From Acetobacter farinalis (GTDB lineage Bacteria > Pseudomonadota > Alphaproteobacteria > Acetobacterales > Acetobacteraceae), in the NCBI RefSeq assembly GCF_026240015.1, contig NZ_JAPIUX010000001.1:682001-746000 (forward strand): a stretch of 64,000 bases of DNA. The letters are read 5' to 3'. Positions 1-8,094 of the stretch are shown in pieces (position 1 is the stretch's first letter; each line of letters begins with the position of its first letter). Both the position numbers and the translations under genes were made by a program. The notes under the pieces are model-generated. The model was given only the letters and a program-made list of their open reading frames with translations, did no database searches and was not told where the DNA came from.

Positions 1-2
1 GG

Positions 3-800
3 GATGAGGCCACATTGCTGGCGCCTGACCATATTCCTGCGGGCGTCACGCAGGCTCTGGCGGCGCAGCGGGATCAGGCTCCAGCATCTGGCGGTAATCG
101 CCTTGCCGGGAGTGATCTGGCTCAGGCGGCGCAGCTGCTTGTGTCCTGGGGAGACAAGCCGCATGCGCGTGATTTTCTGATGCTGCTTGCGCAGCAGCTG
201 GTTTCCATGTCCGACCGGGTGGCGCTTTCTGATCTGGCGATGCGCCTTGGTCTGCCGGATGTGGCCGTTACCGTGGCACGGCAGGCGGGCCGTAACGGCG
301 TGTTCCTGCTGCATTCCGGCTGGCCTGTTGCTTATAAGCCGCCCGCAACATCCCTGCCGTCCGGGTTGGTTCTGGGGCTGTCACGGCAGGAAAGCAATTT
401 CAATCCCGACGCTGTCAGTTCATCCAACGCCATCGGGCTGATGCAGCTCAAGCCCGCCACGGCAGGTGACATGGTCGGGAGAGCCGGTGTTCCGGCGTCA
501 GCCGCGACAGCATCCGGCCTGCATGATCCGGAAAACAACATGGCGCTTGGCGCGGCCTATCTGTCTTACCTGCAGGATAAATTCGGGAATATCGTGCCGT
601 ATATGACGGCTGCCTATAATGGCGGCCCGACCCGCCTGAACCGTTGGCTTGCCGCGGCGGGAGATCCCGCCCGGAGTGGTGCCTCCCAAGCCGAGATGAT
701 TGACTGGATTGAGAGCATTCCTTTCTCGGAGACGCGAAACTACGTTCAGCGGGTATGGGAAAACATGACGATTTATGCGGCTATGAGGAAACACTCATGA
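3..800 (+). CDS. Lytic transglycosylase, SLT domain, C-terminal part
   Basis: Periplasmic muramidase-type enzyme that cleaves peptidoglycan between MurNAc and GlcNAc. The frame is open to the left edge of the window, so the gene is truncated here; about 265 C-terminal residues are visible. The SLT family 1 fold is recognisable: the catalytic Glu lies in GLSRQESNF (codon 390-392), followed by the IGLMQLKPATA motif and the AAYNGG motif, then a conserved tail with ETRNYVQRV. The upstream part looks helical and could be the end of a superhelical region as in Slt70-like enzymes. The stop overlaps the pgpA start (ATGA at 797-800), so the two are probably translated together. Confidence 0.9.
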   Translation, partial: DEATLLAPDHIPAGVTQALAAQRDQAPASGGNRLAGSDLAQAAQLLVSWGDKPHARDFLMLLAQQLVSMSDRVALSDLAMRLGLPDVAVTVARQAGRNGVFLLHSGWPVAYKPPATSLPSGLVLGLSRQESNFNPDAVSSSNAIGLMQLKPATAGDMVGRAGVPASAATASGLHDPENNMALGAAYLSYLQDKFGNIVPYMTAAYNGGPTRLNRWLAAAGDPARSGASQAEMIDWIESIPFSETRNYVQRVWENMTIYAAMRKHS

Positions 801-1285
801 CACCTGCCCGTTTTCTCGCAACCTTTGGTGGCTGTGGGCTGGCGCCGCGTGCTCCCGGCACCGTGGGCTCTCTGGCGGCGCTCCTTCTGGGCCTCCCTCT
901 CCTCAAGCGCCCCCGCATGCTGGTGGGGGCAATCGGGTGTGTAACCCTTGCGGGCTGGTGGGCGGCTGATCGGGCTGGAGAGGGTGAGGATCATAGCTGG
1001 ATTGTGATTGATGAAGTCGCAGGGATGTGGGTCAGCCTGCTGGCCTGCCTGCCAGAAAATGCTGAAGACCCTGCTTCCGTGAAAAAAAGCGTGGGTTTTT
1101 CCCTGCTGGCATTTGCTCTCTTCCGCCTGTTTGACATCAGGAAGCCCGGCCCTGTGGGCTATCTGGACCGCAAACATGGAGCGACCGGGATCATGGGGGA
1201 TGATCTGGTCGCTGGAGCCATGGCGGCAGCCTGTATTGGCGCAGGGCGTCTGGTTGCGCGCCATATCCGGCCTTGCAGGGGGTAG
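797..1285 (+). CDS. pgpA: Phosphatidylglycerophosphatase A
   Basis: Inner-membrane enzyme that dephosphorylates phosphatidylglycerol phosphate to phosphatidylglycerol. The 162-residue protein has the family N-terminus with GLAPRAPGTVGS, the acidic motif VIDEVAGMW, and the RLFDIRKPGPVGYLD and GIMGDDLVAG motifs that are conserved in PgpA. Hydrophobic segments near residues 20-30, 40-55 and 105-120 fit a membrane protein. I start at ATG 797 because it overlaps the preceding stop by 4 bases; a longer frame from 755 lies inside the transglycosylase. cinA follows after a few bases. Confidence 0.95.
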   Translation: MTPARFLATFGGCGLAPRAPGTVGSLAALLLGLPLLKRPRMLVGAIGCVTLAGWWAADRAGEGEDHSWIVIDEVAGMWVSLLACLPENAEDPASVKKSVGFSLLAFALFRLFDIRKPGPVGYLDRKHGATGIMGDDLVAGAMAAACIGAGRLVARHIRPCRG

Positions 1286-1290
1286 AACAT

Positions 1291-1806
1291 ATGGACACCT
1301 CCCTTCTGGTCGAGGCTGATGAGGCCGATCTTGTTCGACTGTCAGGAGACCTTCTGGCGGCGCTGCGGCGTTCCGGCGGGAAGTTGGTTACGGCTGAAAG
1401 CTGCACAGGCGGGCTGGTTGCGGCCTTGCTGACACAACATGCAGGCTCTTCCGATGTGATGGAAGGCGGGCTGGTCACGTATTCAAACAGCATGAAGCAA
1501 AGTGTTCTTGGCGTGCGAAAGGACACTCTGAGTGCGTTCGGTGCTGTCAGTGCCGAAACAGTGCGGGAAATGGCTGTGGGGGCTTTGCGCATCGCGCAAG
1601 ATGCCACGCACTCTGTTGCCATCTCAGGTATTGCGGGGCCGGGTGGCGGCTCTGCGGAGAAACCTGTGGGGCTGGTCTGGTTTGGAACTGCGGTAAGAGG
1701 CGGTGAGGTGTTGGCGGAAGCCAAAGTGTTCAAGGGCGGGCGGACAGATGTGCGCTCTCAGGCCGCGCGCCACGCCCTCTATCTGGTCAGGCAAAGGCTC
1801 TCCTGA
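1291..1806 (+). CDS. cinA: CinA C-terminal domain protein, nicotinamide-nucleotide amidase
   Basis: Single-domain CinA/PncC-type protein of 171 residues, predicted to deamidate nicotinamide mononucleotide in pyridine nucleotide salvage in the cytoplasm. The family core is visible: TAESCTGGLVAALLT near residue 40, GGLVTYSNSMKQ, SAFGAVSAETVREMA, and VAISGIAGPGGG near residue 115. It lacks the N-terminal MoCF-like half found in the long CinA proteins. ATG 1291 is preceded by a G-rich ribosome site (1278-1282); a TTG at 1273 in the same frame is a weaker option. A strong hairpin follows the stop. Adjacent pgpA suggests one transcript. Confidence 0.93.
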   Translation: MDTSLLVEADEADLVRLSGDLLAALRRSGGKLVTAESCTGGLVAALLTQHAGSSDVMEGGLVTYSNSMKQSVLGVRKDTLSAFGAVSAETVREMAVGALRIAQDATHSVAISGIAGPGGGSAEKPVGLVWFGTAVRGGEVLAEAKVFKGGRTDVRSQAARHALYLVRQRLS

Positions 1807-1831
1807 CGTCAGCCGAAAGGCCTGAAAACAG

Positions 1832-1866
1832 AAAAACGCCAGAAGGCCCTGCCCTCTGGCGTTTTT
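1832..1866 (+). terminator. Intrinsic terminator, probably bidirectional
   Basis: A perfect 12-bp stem (1832-1843 with 1855-1866) closes an 11-nt loop. The arms begin with A5 and end with T5, so either strand yields a hairpin followed by U residues. It sits between the convergent cinA and the minus-strand exported protein gene and can serve both. Confidence 0.9.
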
Positions 1867-1917
1867 CTTGGCGCTTTCAGAGTGCGGGAGGCCCGCACCC
1901 TCAAGGCAGTAGGCTAC

Positions 1918-2307
1918 TTACTGACCAGCAACCGGAGCATTGGCCGGTACAGTTGCTGTCGGCATTGCCGGGGCAGCAGGAGCCGTAACATTCGGCATTG
2001 CAGGAGCAGTCGGAACAGCAGGAGCGGTCATACCCGTACCGGCAGCCGGAACGCCAACCGTCGCGCCCGGAACGGTGACAGCAGGAGCTGTTGCGGTCGG
2101 AGCGGCAGCGAAAGCCGGAGCATTGGCGCGCTGGGCGGCGGACAGGCTCTGGTTGTTCAGGTCATCCGTGGTGGAGTCTCCAGCAGCACCACATTTCGTG
2201 CCAGAGCAGTGCATTGCATGCTTGTGGCCGTGATGCGGCGCAGCGAAAACCGGGCTCGCAACCAGTGTGGCGGAAACGAGTGCTGTCGCGGCAAAGAATT
2301 TTTTCAT
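1918..2307 (-). CDS. Small exported Ala/Pro-rich protein, function unknown
   Basis: Not assigned to a known family. The first 22 residues form a clear Sec signal peptide (MKKFFAATAL, then a hydrophobic run ending VFA-A). After it comes a short His-rich stretch (APHHGHKHAMHC) with two Cys residues (C-S-G-T-K-C), and then about 80 residues made almost only of Ala, Pro, Val, Thr and Gly in loose repeats such as TAPAVP, NVTAPAAPAMP and TATVPANAP. The mature protein is likely unstructured and may bind metal through His/Cys. ATG 2307 has AAGGA nine bases upstream; ATG 2313 (two residues longer) is too close to it. Monocistronic, between terminator 1832-1866 and its own promoter region. Confidence 0.75.
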   Translation of the reverse strand: MKKFFAATALVSATLVASPVFAAPHHGHKHAMHCSGTKCGAAGDSTTDDLNNQSLSAAQRANAPAFAAAPTATAPAVTVPGATVGVPAAGTGMTAPAVPTAPAMPNVTAPAAPAMPTATVPANAPVAGQ

Positions 2308-2373
2308 ACTCATCAGTCCTTATCCGAATGCTGAACTGCTTTTACAAAAAGCAATTTTCCAACAGAACTGTAA

Positions 2374-2403
2374 TGTATAGAAAATTACACGCCGAAACAA
2401 CAA
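2374..2403 (-). promoter_or_regulatory. Candidate sigma-70 promoter of the exported Ala/Pro-rich protein
   Basis: On the minus strand, TTGTTG (2398-2403) and TATACA (2374-2379) are separated by 18 bases, in an AT-rich stretch upstream of the gene. The match to TTGACA/TATAAT is moderate, so this is a position-based suggestion only. Confidence 0.35.
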
Positions 2404-2446
2404 GCTGAAATACTTTGAACGTCCATGTGAAGAGCGCCTGCCCGGC

Positions 2447-2923
2447 CTACTGCGCGACCTGACGCTCTTCCGGCCGTACAAAAACCGTTTCAGGCGGCCC
2501 GTACACATCCCGTGCGCGGCGCAGAAAGGCTGAAACCATCAGGCGCACGGCTTCACCAAACACAACGCCGATGGCAGCCTGAAGGATACGGGAGCGAAAT
2601 TCAAAATCGACAAGGAATTCGACCAGACACCCATGCTCGTCTGGCGTGAATTTCCAGAGGTTCTTGAGGTAACGAAACGGCCCCTTTTCATACTGGACCG
2701 TAATGGAGTCCGGCCGGTTCAGGGTGACGCGTGAGGTGAAACTTTCCCGGAACGGCCCAAACCCGACAGTCAGATCGGCCACCAGTTCCGTGGCCGTGCG
2801 GGTGCGCACGCGGGCGGCGACGCACCATGGCAGGAACTCCGGGTAACGCCCGACATCCGCCACGAGATCAAAAATCTGATCCGCCCGATACGCGAGAACA
2901 CGCTTTTCCGCGTGTTTAGGCAT
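2447..2923 (-). CDS. ratA: RatA/COQ10-like START-domain protein
   Basis: A 158-residue cytoplasmic or membrane-associated protein of the polyketide-cyclase/COQ10 branch of the START superfamily. Family knowledge: COQ10-type proteins bind ubiquinone and support respiration; E. coli RatA was described as a ribosome-association toxin. Visible family features are the N-terminal LAYRADQIFDLVADVGRYPEFLPWC, the FTSRVTLNRPDSI strand region, and GPFRYLKNLWKFTP before a hydrophobic C-terminal helix. Its ATG overlaps the lipA stop (ATGA). Nothing like RatB is adjacent, so the quinone-binding role is the better guess here. Confidence 0.88.
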   Translation of the reverse strand: MPKHAEKRVLAYRADQIFDLVADVGRYPEFLPWCVAARVRTRTATELVADLTVGFGPFRESFTSRVTLNRPDSITVQYEKGPFRYLKNLWKFTPDEHGCLVEFLVDFEFRSRILQAAIGVVFGEAVRLMVSAFLRRARDVYGPPETVFVRPEERQVAQ

Positions 2924-3897
2924 CAGTTTGCTCCTGCAAGACGGGCATTGCGGGTTTTCTGCAATTCGGCAAAGTCAGAATCCGCATGGTAGGATGAGCG
3001 GGTCAGCGGGCTGGAGCTGACCTGAAGAAACCCTTTGACGCGGGCCATGGCGCCATACTCCTCAAACTCCGCGGGGCTGACAAACCGGGCAACCGCCGCG
3101 TGCTTCACTGTAGGCTGCAAATACTGGCCCATCGTAATAAAATCTACATCTGCAATACGCAGATCATCCATGACCTGAGCAATTTCCATCTTCTCTTCTC
3201 CCAGCCCCAGCATCAGGCCGGATTTGGTGAAGATTGACCCGTCAAGCTGTTTGACACGGTCAAGAAGGCGCATGGACTGATAGTACCGCGCACCCGGGCG
3301 AATGCTCGGGTAAAGGCGGGGTACGGTTTCCAGATTGTGGTTGAAAACATCAGGTCGTGCTTCAACAACAACTTCCAACGCATTGTTTTTGCGTAAAAAG
3401 TCTGGCGTCAGAATTTCAATGGTTGTCTCAGGTGCCGCATCCCGGATCGCGCGGATCACGCGGGCAAAATGCCGTGCGCCACCATCCTCAAGATCATCCC
3501 GGTCCACCGAGGTGATCACCACATGGCGCAGCCCGAGCTTTGCCACGGCTTCCGCCACGCGGGCGGGTTCATCTGCATCCAGAGCGTGCGGCAGGCCCGT
3601 TGTCACATTGCAGAAAGAGCAGGCGCGCGTGCAGATTTCCCCCATGATCATCATGGTGGCGTGGCGCTGGGACCAGCATTCGCCAATATTGGGGCACGCC
3701 GCTTCCTCACATACCGTCACCAGACGGTTATCACGCATCAGCTTGCGTGTTTCGTGATAAACAGGATGCGTTGGCGCTTTAACGCGGATCCATTCGGGTT
3801 TGCGGGCAATCGGATTATCGGGCCGGTGTGCCTTTTCGGGATGGCGCATTTTGCTCGCCCCCCCATTCCGATGATCAATCAAGACGCGTGTAGACAT
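2923..3897 (-). CDS. lipA: Lipoyl synthase
   Basis: Radical-SAM enzyme that inserts two sulfurs into octanoyl chains on carrier proteins to make lipoyl groups. The 324-residue protein has the auxiliary cluster motif CEEAACPNIGEC, the radical-SAM motif CTRACSFC, and the C-terminal serine motif SSPLTRSSYHA. ATG 3897 is chosen; an in-frame GTG at 3915 would add six residues. The neighbours lpd, pdhC, pdhB and pdhA encode the lipoyl-dependent complex that needs this cofactor. ratA is translationally coupled downstream. Confidence 0.96.
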   Translation of the reverse strand: MSTRVLIDHRNGGASKMRHPEKAHRPDNPIARKPEWIRVKAPTHPVYHETRKLMRDNRLVTVCEEAACPNIGECWSQRHATMMIMGEICTRACSFCNVTTGLPHALDADEPARVAEAVAKLGLRHVVITSVDRDDLEDGGARHFARVIRAIRDAAPETTIEILTPDFLRKNNALEVVVEARPDVFNHNLETVPRLYPSIRPGARYYQSMRLLDRVKQLDGSIFTKSGLMLGLGEEKMEIAQVMDDLRIADVDFITMGQYLQPTVKHAAVARFVSPAEFEEYGAMARVKGFLQVSSSPLTRSSYHADSDFAELQKTRNARLAGAN

Positions 3898-3984
3898 GAT
3901 ATCGCCCGCTCCCACACTCCGGGTTAAGAAGGACTGGAACGCTCTTTCCTCCGGGTCAAGGTAAGAACGCCCCCTTTCGCGCTT

Positions 3985-4016
3985 CAGACGGCATCACACC
4001 CGCGAGAGGCCGTCTG
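3985..4016. terminator. Hairpin between lpd and lipA
   Basis: An 8-bp stem (3985-3992 with 4009-4016) lies in the 129-nt gap between lpd and lipA. The T run (GTTTT) follows on the plus strand, while transcription here is on the minus strand, where the stem is preceded by A residues. It may attenuate or separate the lpd and lipA transcripts, but the orientation of the T run argues against a strong terminator. Confidence 0.4.
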
Positions 4017-4026
4017 GTTTTGCAGA

Positions 4027-5436
4027 CTAGAAATGCAGCGCGCCGTCATAAGCTGCCAGAACAGCTTCATGCATGGACTCAGAAATGGTTGGATGCGGGA
4101 AGATGGTTTCGGCCAATTCGGCTTCCGTCAGTTCACCCGTACGGGCAATGACATACCCCTGAATCATTTCCGTCACTTCCGCCCCGATCATATGGGCCCC
4201 CAGAAGTTCACCGGTTGCGGCATCAAAAACGGTTTTCACCAGCCCATCCGGTTCACCCATGGCCAGCGCCTTGCCGTTTGCCACAAGTGGGAATTTGCCC
4301 ACTCTGACTGTGTAACCGGCTTCTTTCGCGCGGGCTTCCGTATACCCAACAGAGGCAATCTGCGGACGGCAGTAGGTGCATCCGGGGATTTTCGTCGGGT
4401 CGATAGGATGCACCGTTTTGCCGGCAATGGCTTCAACGCACATGACAGCCTCATGGCTGGCTTTGTGCGCAAGCCAGGGTGCACCGGCAAGATCACCAAT
4501 GGCATACACGCCGGGTTCACCGGTGCGGCACAGGGCATCGGTCACGACATGCGTGCGGTCTGTTTTGATCTTTGTGCCTTCCAGCCCGATATTCTCGATA
4601 TTCCCGACAATACCAACAGCGGAAATCACCCGGTCAACCGTGAACTCTTCGGTTTTTCCGTTCACTTCAACCGGCACGGTCACATCTGTGTCCGTTTTCC
4701 GCAGTGCGCCGATCTTGGCGCTGGTCAGCACACGAATACCCTGCTTCTCAAAAGCCTTGCGCGCCAGTGCGCTGATATCCTCATCCTCAACCGGCAGAAT
4801 ACGCGGGGCCACCTCAACCAGTGTGACCTCGGACCCCATATTGCGGTAGAAGGATGCGAATTCACTCCCGATGGCCCCGGACCCGATAACCAGCAGGCGC
4901 CGTGGAAGCGCATCAGGCACAAGAGCCTCCCGATAGGACCAGACCAGCTTGCCATCCGGCTCCAGCCCGGGCAGCGTCCGGGCGCGGGCGCCGGTGGCCA
5001 GAATGACATGCTTTGCAGTCAGGCTGACAGCATCACCCTTTTCAGGCGTGACCAGTACCTTGCGTTTGCTGCCAGTAACGCCGTCCAGCTTGCCGTATCC
5101 TTCAAAAACCGGAACCTTGGCCTTTTTCAGCAGGTGGGCAACCCCGGAGGAAAGCTGTTTGGATACGGCGCGCGAGCGTGCGATGATTTTAGGGAAATCA
5201 AACGAAACCTTCTCGGCGCTGAACCCGTAAGAGCCCAGATCATGCAGAAGGTGATTGATTTCAGAGGCGCGCAGGAGCGCCTTTGTGGGGATGCAGCCCC
5301 AGTTCAGGCATATGCCCCCGAGATGGCGGGCCTCTACCACCGCAGCGGAAAGGCCGAGCTGTGCCGCCCTGAGAGCGGCCACATATCCGCCCGGCCCGCC
5401 GCCGACAACGATAATGTCAAAATCTGTTTTGCTCAT
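4027..5436 (-). CDS. lpdA: Dihydrolipoyl dehydrogenase (E3 of pyruvate dehydrogenase)
   Basis: FAD flavoenzyme that reoxidises dihydrolipoyl groups with NAD. The 469-residue protein starts with the FAD-binding IIVVGGGPGGYVAA, contains the redox disulfide GGICLNWGCIPTKAL near residue 45, the NAD-binding VIGSGAIGSEFASFY, the second FAD motif YAIGDLAG, and the catalytic HPHPTISE-type region (IFPHPTISESMHEA) at the C-terminus. ATG 5436 begins MSKTDFD; the open frame runs 26 codons further upstream but into the pdhC end and lacks the family sequence. There is no N-terminal lipoyl domain, unlike some E3 proteins. Last gene of the pdhA-pdhB-pdhC-lpd operon, 23 nt after pdhC. Confidence 0.96.
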   Translation of the reverse strand: MSKTDFDIIVVGGGPGGYVAALRAAQLGLSAAVVEARHLGGICLNWGCIPTKALLRASEINHLLHDLGSYGFSAEKVSFDFPKIIARSRAVSKQLSSGVAHLLKKAKVPVFEGYGKLDGVTGSKRKVLVTPEKGDAVSLTAKHVILATGARARTLPGLEPDGKLVWSYREALVPDALPRRLLVIGSGAIGSEFASFYRNMGSEVTLVEVAPRILPVEDEDISALARKAFEKQGIRVLTSAKIGALRKTDTDVTVPVEVNGKTEEFTVDRVISAVGIVGNIENIGLEGTKIKTDRTHVVTDALCRTGEPGVYAIGDLAGAPWLAHKASHEAVMCVEAIAGKTVHPIDPTKIPGCTYCRPQIASVGYTEARAKEAGYTVRVGKFPLVANGKALAMGEPDGLVKTVFDAATGELLGAHMIGAEVTEMIQGYVIARTGELTEAELAETIFPHPTISESMHEAVLAAYDGALHF

Positions 5437-5459
5437 GGTCGTGCTCTGCAAACGCGATG

Positions 5460-6704
5460 TTAAACAACAAGTGTCAGAGGAGATTCGACCACTGACCGGA
5501 AAGCGGAAAGCCACTCAGCCGCCACGGCGCCATCCACCACGCGATGGTCAACCGAGAGTGTCACGGTCATGACCGTGGCAATAGCCAGTTCGTTCCCCTT
5601 GACCACAGGCTGCTTTTTGCCTGCGGCAATGGCGAGAATGGCCGCCTGGGGCGGATTGATAATGGCCGAGAAGTCACGCACGCCATACATCCCCATGTTG
5701 GAGATGGAGAACGTGCCGCCCTGAAACTCTTCCGGCTTCAGCTTGCCTGCGCGGGCGCGTTTGACCAGATCCTTGGTTTCCTGGCTGATCTCTTTCAGGC
5801 TCTTCCGCTCCGCATGCTTGAGGATCGGTGTAATCAGGCCATCAGGAATGGAAACGGCAATGGAAATATCCGCCGATTCATGCAGGATCATGGCCTCATC
5901 CGTGAACGAGGCATTGACGTTCGGCACCCGCTTGAGCGCGATGGCCGCAGCCTTGACCAGCATATCGTTCACAGACAGCTTGAAGGCATCCGGCCCTTCG
6001 GCGGGGGATGTCGCATTGAGCTGGGTGCGCAGGGCCAGCAGGGCATCCAGTTCGACATCCACAGAAACATAGAAATGCGGAATGGTGCTTTTTGCTTCGC
6101 TCAGGCGGCGGGCAATAACCTTCCGCATGCTGGAATGCGGCACGGAACGGCTTGCCGGAGCCGGGGCCACCGCAGCAGTGACGGCAGGGGCAACCGCTGT
6201 GGCCTGAACCGAGGCATTCTCGACATCCCGGCGGATGATGCGCCCGTGCGGCCCTGTCCCTTTAATGCGGGAAAGGTCGAGCCCTTTCTGGCTGGCAATG
6301 CGCTTTGCCAGGGGGGATGCAATAATGCGTTTGCCCGTGGGGGCAGCCGCTGCCGGAGCGGCTGAGGCCGCAGGTGCGGCAGGGGTTGCTGCGGGCTGGG
6401 CTGCGGGTGCCTCAGCTTTCTGTGCCTGTGGCTTCACGGCCCCCGCTTCAGGCACGCTCTCCCCTTCGGCCACGAGAATGCCGATAGGTGTGTTGACGGC
6501 AACCTCCTGCGTTCCTTCCGGAACCAGAATACGCCCCAGAATGCCTTCCTCCACGGCTTCCACTTCCATGGTCGCCTTGTCGGTCTCAATCTCGGCAATC
6601 ACATCACCGATTGCAATCTTGTCGCCTTCCGCCTTCACCCAGCGGGCAAGCGTGCCTTCCGTCATGGTGGGCGAAAGGGCTGGCATCAGAACTTCAATAG
6701 CCAT
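5460..6704 (-). CDS. pdhC: Pyruvate dehydrogenase E2, dihydrolipoamide acetyltransferase
   Basis: Core subunit that transfers acetyl groups from lipoyl to CoA. The 414 residues show one N-terminal lipoyl domain (residues 1-80, lipoyl Lys43 in ETDKATME), an Ala/Pro-rich linker (about 90-125), the E3/E1-binding domain with ASPLAKRIASQKGLDLSRI (about 128-165), a second linker, and the catalytic domain with the active-site DHRVVDGAVAA near the C-terminus. The order is typical for an alphaproteobacterial PDH E2. It starts 10 nt after pdhB. Its first 82 residues nearly duplicate the start of PdhB. Confidence 0.96.
   Translation of the reverse strand: MAIEVLMPALSPTMTEGTLARWVKAEGDKIAIGDVIAEIETDKATMEVEAVEEGILGRILVPEGTQEVAVNTPIGILVAEGESVPEAGAVKPQAQKAEAPAAQPAATPAAPAASAAPAAAAPTGKRIIASPLAKRIASQKGLDLSRIKGTGPHGRIIRRDVENASVQATAVAPAVTAAVAPAPASRSVPHSSMRKVIARRLSEAKSTIPHFYVSVDVELDALLALRTQLNATSPAEGPDAFKLSVNDMLVKAAAIALKRVPNVNASFTDEAMILHESADISIAVSIPDGLITPILKHAERKSLKEISQETKDLVKRARAGKLKPEEFQGGTFSISNMGMYGVRDFSAIINPPQAAILAIAAGKKQPVVKGNELAIATVMTVTLSVDHRVVDGAVAAEWLSAFRSVVESPLTLVV
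6458..6704 (-). repeat. Lipoyl-domain direct repeat, copy in pdhC
   Basis: This 5' segment of pdhC is closely similar at DNA level to 7842-8088 in pdhB. The two copies share an uninterrupted identical 32-base run (6556-6587 and 7940-7971) around the lipoyl-lysine codon, and the encoded peptides differ at nine of the first 82 positions by eye. Confidence 0.85.
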
Positions 6705-6714
6705 CTCTTTTTCC

Positions 6715-8088
6715 TCAGATCAGACGACGCACGGCTTCAATGACGTGCTCGGGCTGCGGCAGGGCCAGTTTTTCCAGATTGGCGGCAAACGGCATGGGGA
6801 CATCCACACCCGTTACACGCACGGGGGGCGCATCCAGCCAGTCAAATGCATGCTCGATCACCTGCATGGCGACTTCCGCCCCGATCCCGGCAAACGGCCA
6901 GCCTTCTTCAAGAGTGACCAGACGGCTGGTTTTCTTGACACTTTCCACAATAGTGGCGGTGTCCAGCGGGCGCAGGCTGCGAAGGTTGATGACTTCCGCC
7001 TCGATGCCTTGCTCAGCAAGGGCCTCAGCTGCTTCCAGAGCGGTTGTAACCATGATGGAGAACGTCACGATGGTGACATCCCGCCCTGCCCGCTCAACCT
7101 TTGCCTTGCCGATCGGCAGGATAAAGTCTTCATCCACCGGGCATGGGAATTTGCGCCCGTAGAGAATTTCATTTTCCAGCACGATAACCGGGTTCGGGTC
7201 CCGAATGGCCGCGCGCAGCAGGCCCTTCGCATCGGCTGAGGACCAGGGAGCAACCACTTTCAGGCCCGGAACATGGGCATACCAGCTTCCGTAGCACTGT
7301 GAATGCTGCGCGCCAACGCGCGCTGCCGCACCGTTCGGGCCACGGAAGACAATGGGGCAGCCCATCTGTCCGCCAGACATATACAGGGTTTTCGCAGCCG
7401 AATTAATAATATGATCAATGGCTTGCATGGAGAAATTCATGGTCATGAACTCCACGATCGGCTTGAGGCCGGTCAGCGCGGCCCCAACAGCCATACCGGT
7501 AAAACCATGCTCGGTAATCGGCATGTCAATAACACGCTTGTCACCAAACTCAGCCAGAAGACCCTGCGAGATCTTGTAGGCACCCTGATATTCCGCGACT
7601 TCCTCACCGATCAGGAAAACATCCGGATCACGGCGCAGTTCAGCCTGCATGGCATCATGAAGGGCTTCACGTACCGTGATTTCAGCAGTCGGGCCCCAGT
7701 CTTTTTCCGGCTCAGGGGCCAGTAGCGGAGCAGAGGTCTGCTCTGCGGCAGCCTTTGGCAGCGGCGCGACAGATGCGGGCTGCTCTGCGGCAGGCGCAGA
7801 TGCGGCACGGGCCTGCGGCGCAGAGACGGCATCCGGCACGGCCTCGCCTTCGGCCACGAGAATGCCGATGGGGGCGTTGACTGCAACGTCCTGCGTCCCT
7901 TCCGGCACCAGAATACGGCCAAGAATACCGCCTTCCACAGCTTCCACTTCCATGGTCGCCTTGTCGGTCTCGATCTCGGCAATCACATCGCCAATGGAGA
8001 TGGTGTCTCCTTCGGTTTTAAGCCAGCGTGCCAGCGTCCCTTCCGTCATCGTTGGAGAGAGAGCAGGCATTAAAATTTCAGTCGCCAT
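6715..8088 (-). CDS. pdhB: Pyruvate dehydrogenase E1 beta subunit with N-terminal lipoyl domain
   Basis: Beta subunit of the thiamine-diphosphate-dependent E1. The 457 residues are longer than plain E1 beta (about 330) because a complete lipoyl domain (residues 1-82, Lys43 in ETDKATME) and an Ala-rich linker precede the transketolase-like body. The body begins with ITVREALHDAMQAEL, carries GEEVAEYQGAYKISQGL, and ends with the transketolase C domain (VINLRSLRPLDTATI). A lipoylated E1 beta is known from other Alphaproteobacteria. Six bases separate it from pdhA and ten from pdhC. Confidence 0.96.
   Translation of the reverse strand: MATEILMPALSPTMTEGTLARWLKTEGDTISIGDVIAEIETDKATMEVEAVEGGILGRILVPEGTQDVAVNAPIGILVAEGEAVPDAVSAPQARAASAPAAEQPASVAPLPKAAAEQTSAPLLAPEPEKDWGPTAEITVREALHDAMQAELRRDPDVFLIGEEVAEYQGAYKISQGLLAEFGDKRVIDMPITEHGFTGMAVGAALTGLKPIVEFMTMNFSMQAIDHIINSAAKTLYMSGGQMGCPIVFRGPNGAAARVGAQHSQCYGSWYAHVPGLKVVAPWSSADAKGLLRAAIRDPNPVIVLENEILYGRKFPCPVDEDFILPIGKAKVERAGRDVTIVTFSIMVTTALEAAEALAEQGIEAEVINLRSLRPLDTATIVESVKKTSRLVTLEEGWPFAGIGAEVAMQVIEHAFDWLDAPPVRVTGVDVPMPFAANLEKLALPQPEHVIEAVRRLI
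7842..8088 (-). repeat. Lipoyl-domain direct repeat, copy in pdhB
   Basis: Partner of the 6458-6704 segment in pdhC. Same orientation, about 1.4 kb apart. Both copies encode a full lipoyl domain with the modified lysine retained. Confidence 0.85.
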
Positions 8089-8094
8089 GATCCG

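Noticed and set aside
2447..2923. RatA as part of a toxin-antitoxin pair
   Set aside because: No RatB-like or antitoxin gene is adjacent, and the gene is coupled to lipA, as is common for the COQ10-like protein.
4033..5463. 476-codon open frame opposite lpd
   Set aside because: Antisense to the full dihydrolipoyl dehydrogenase gene, which has all its motifs; the translated product resembles no family.
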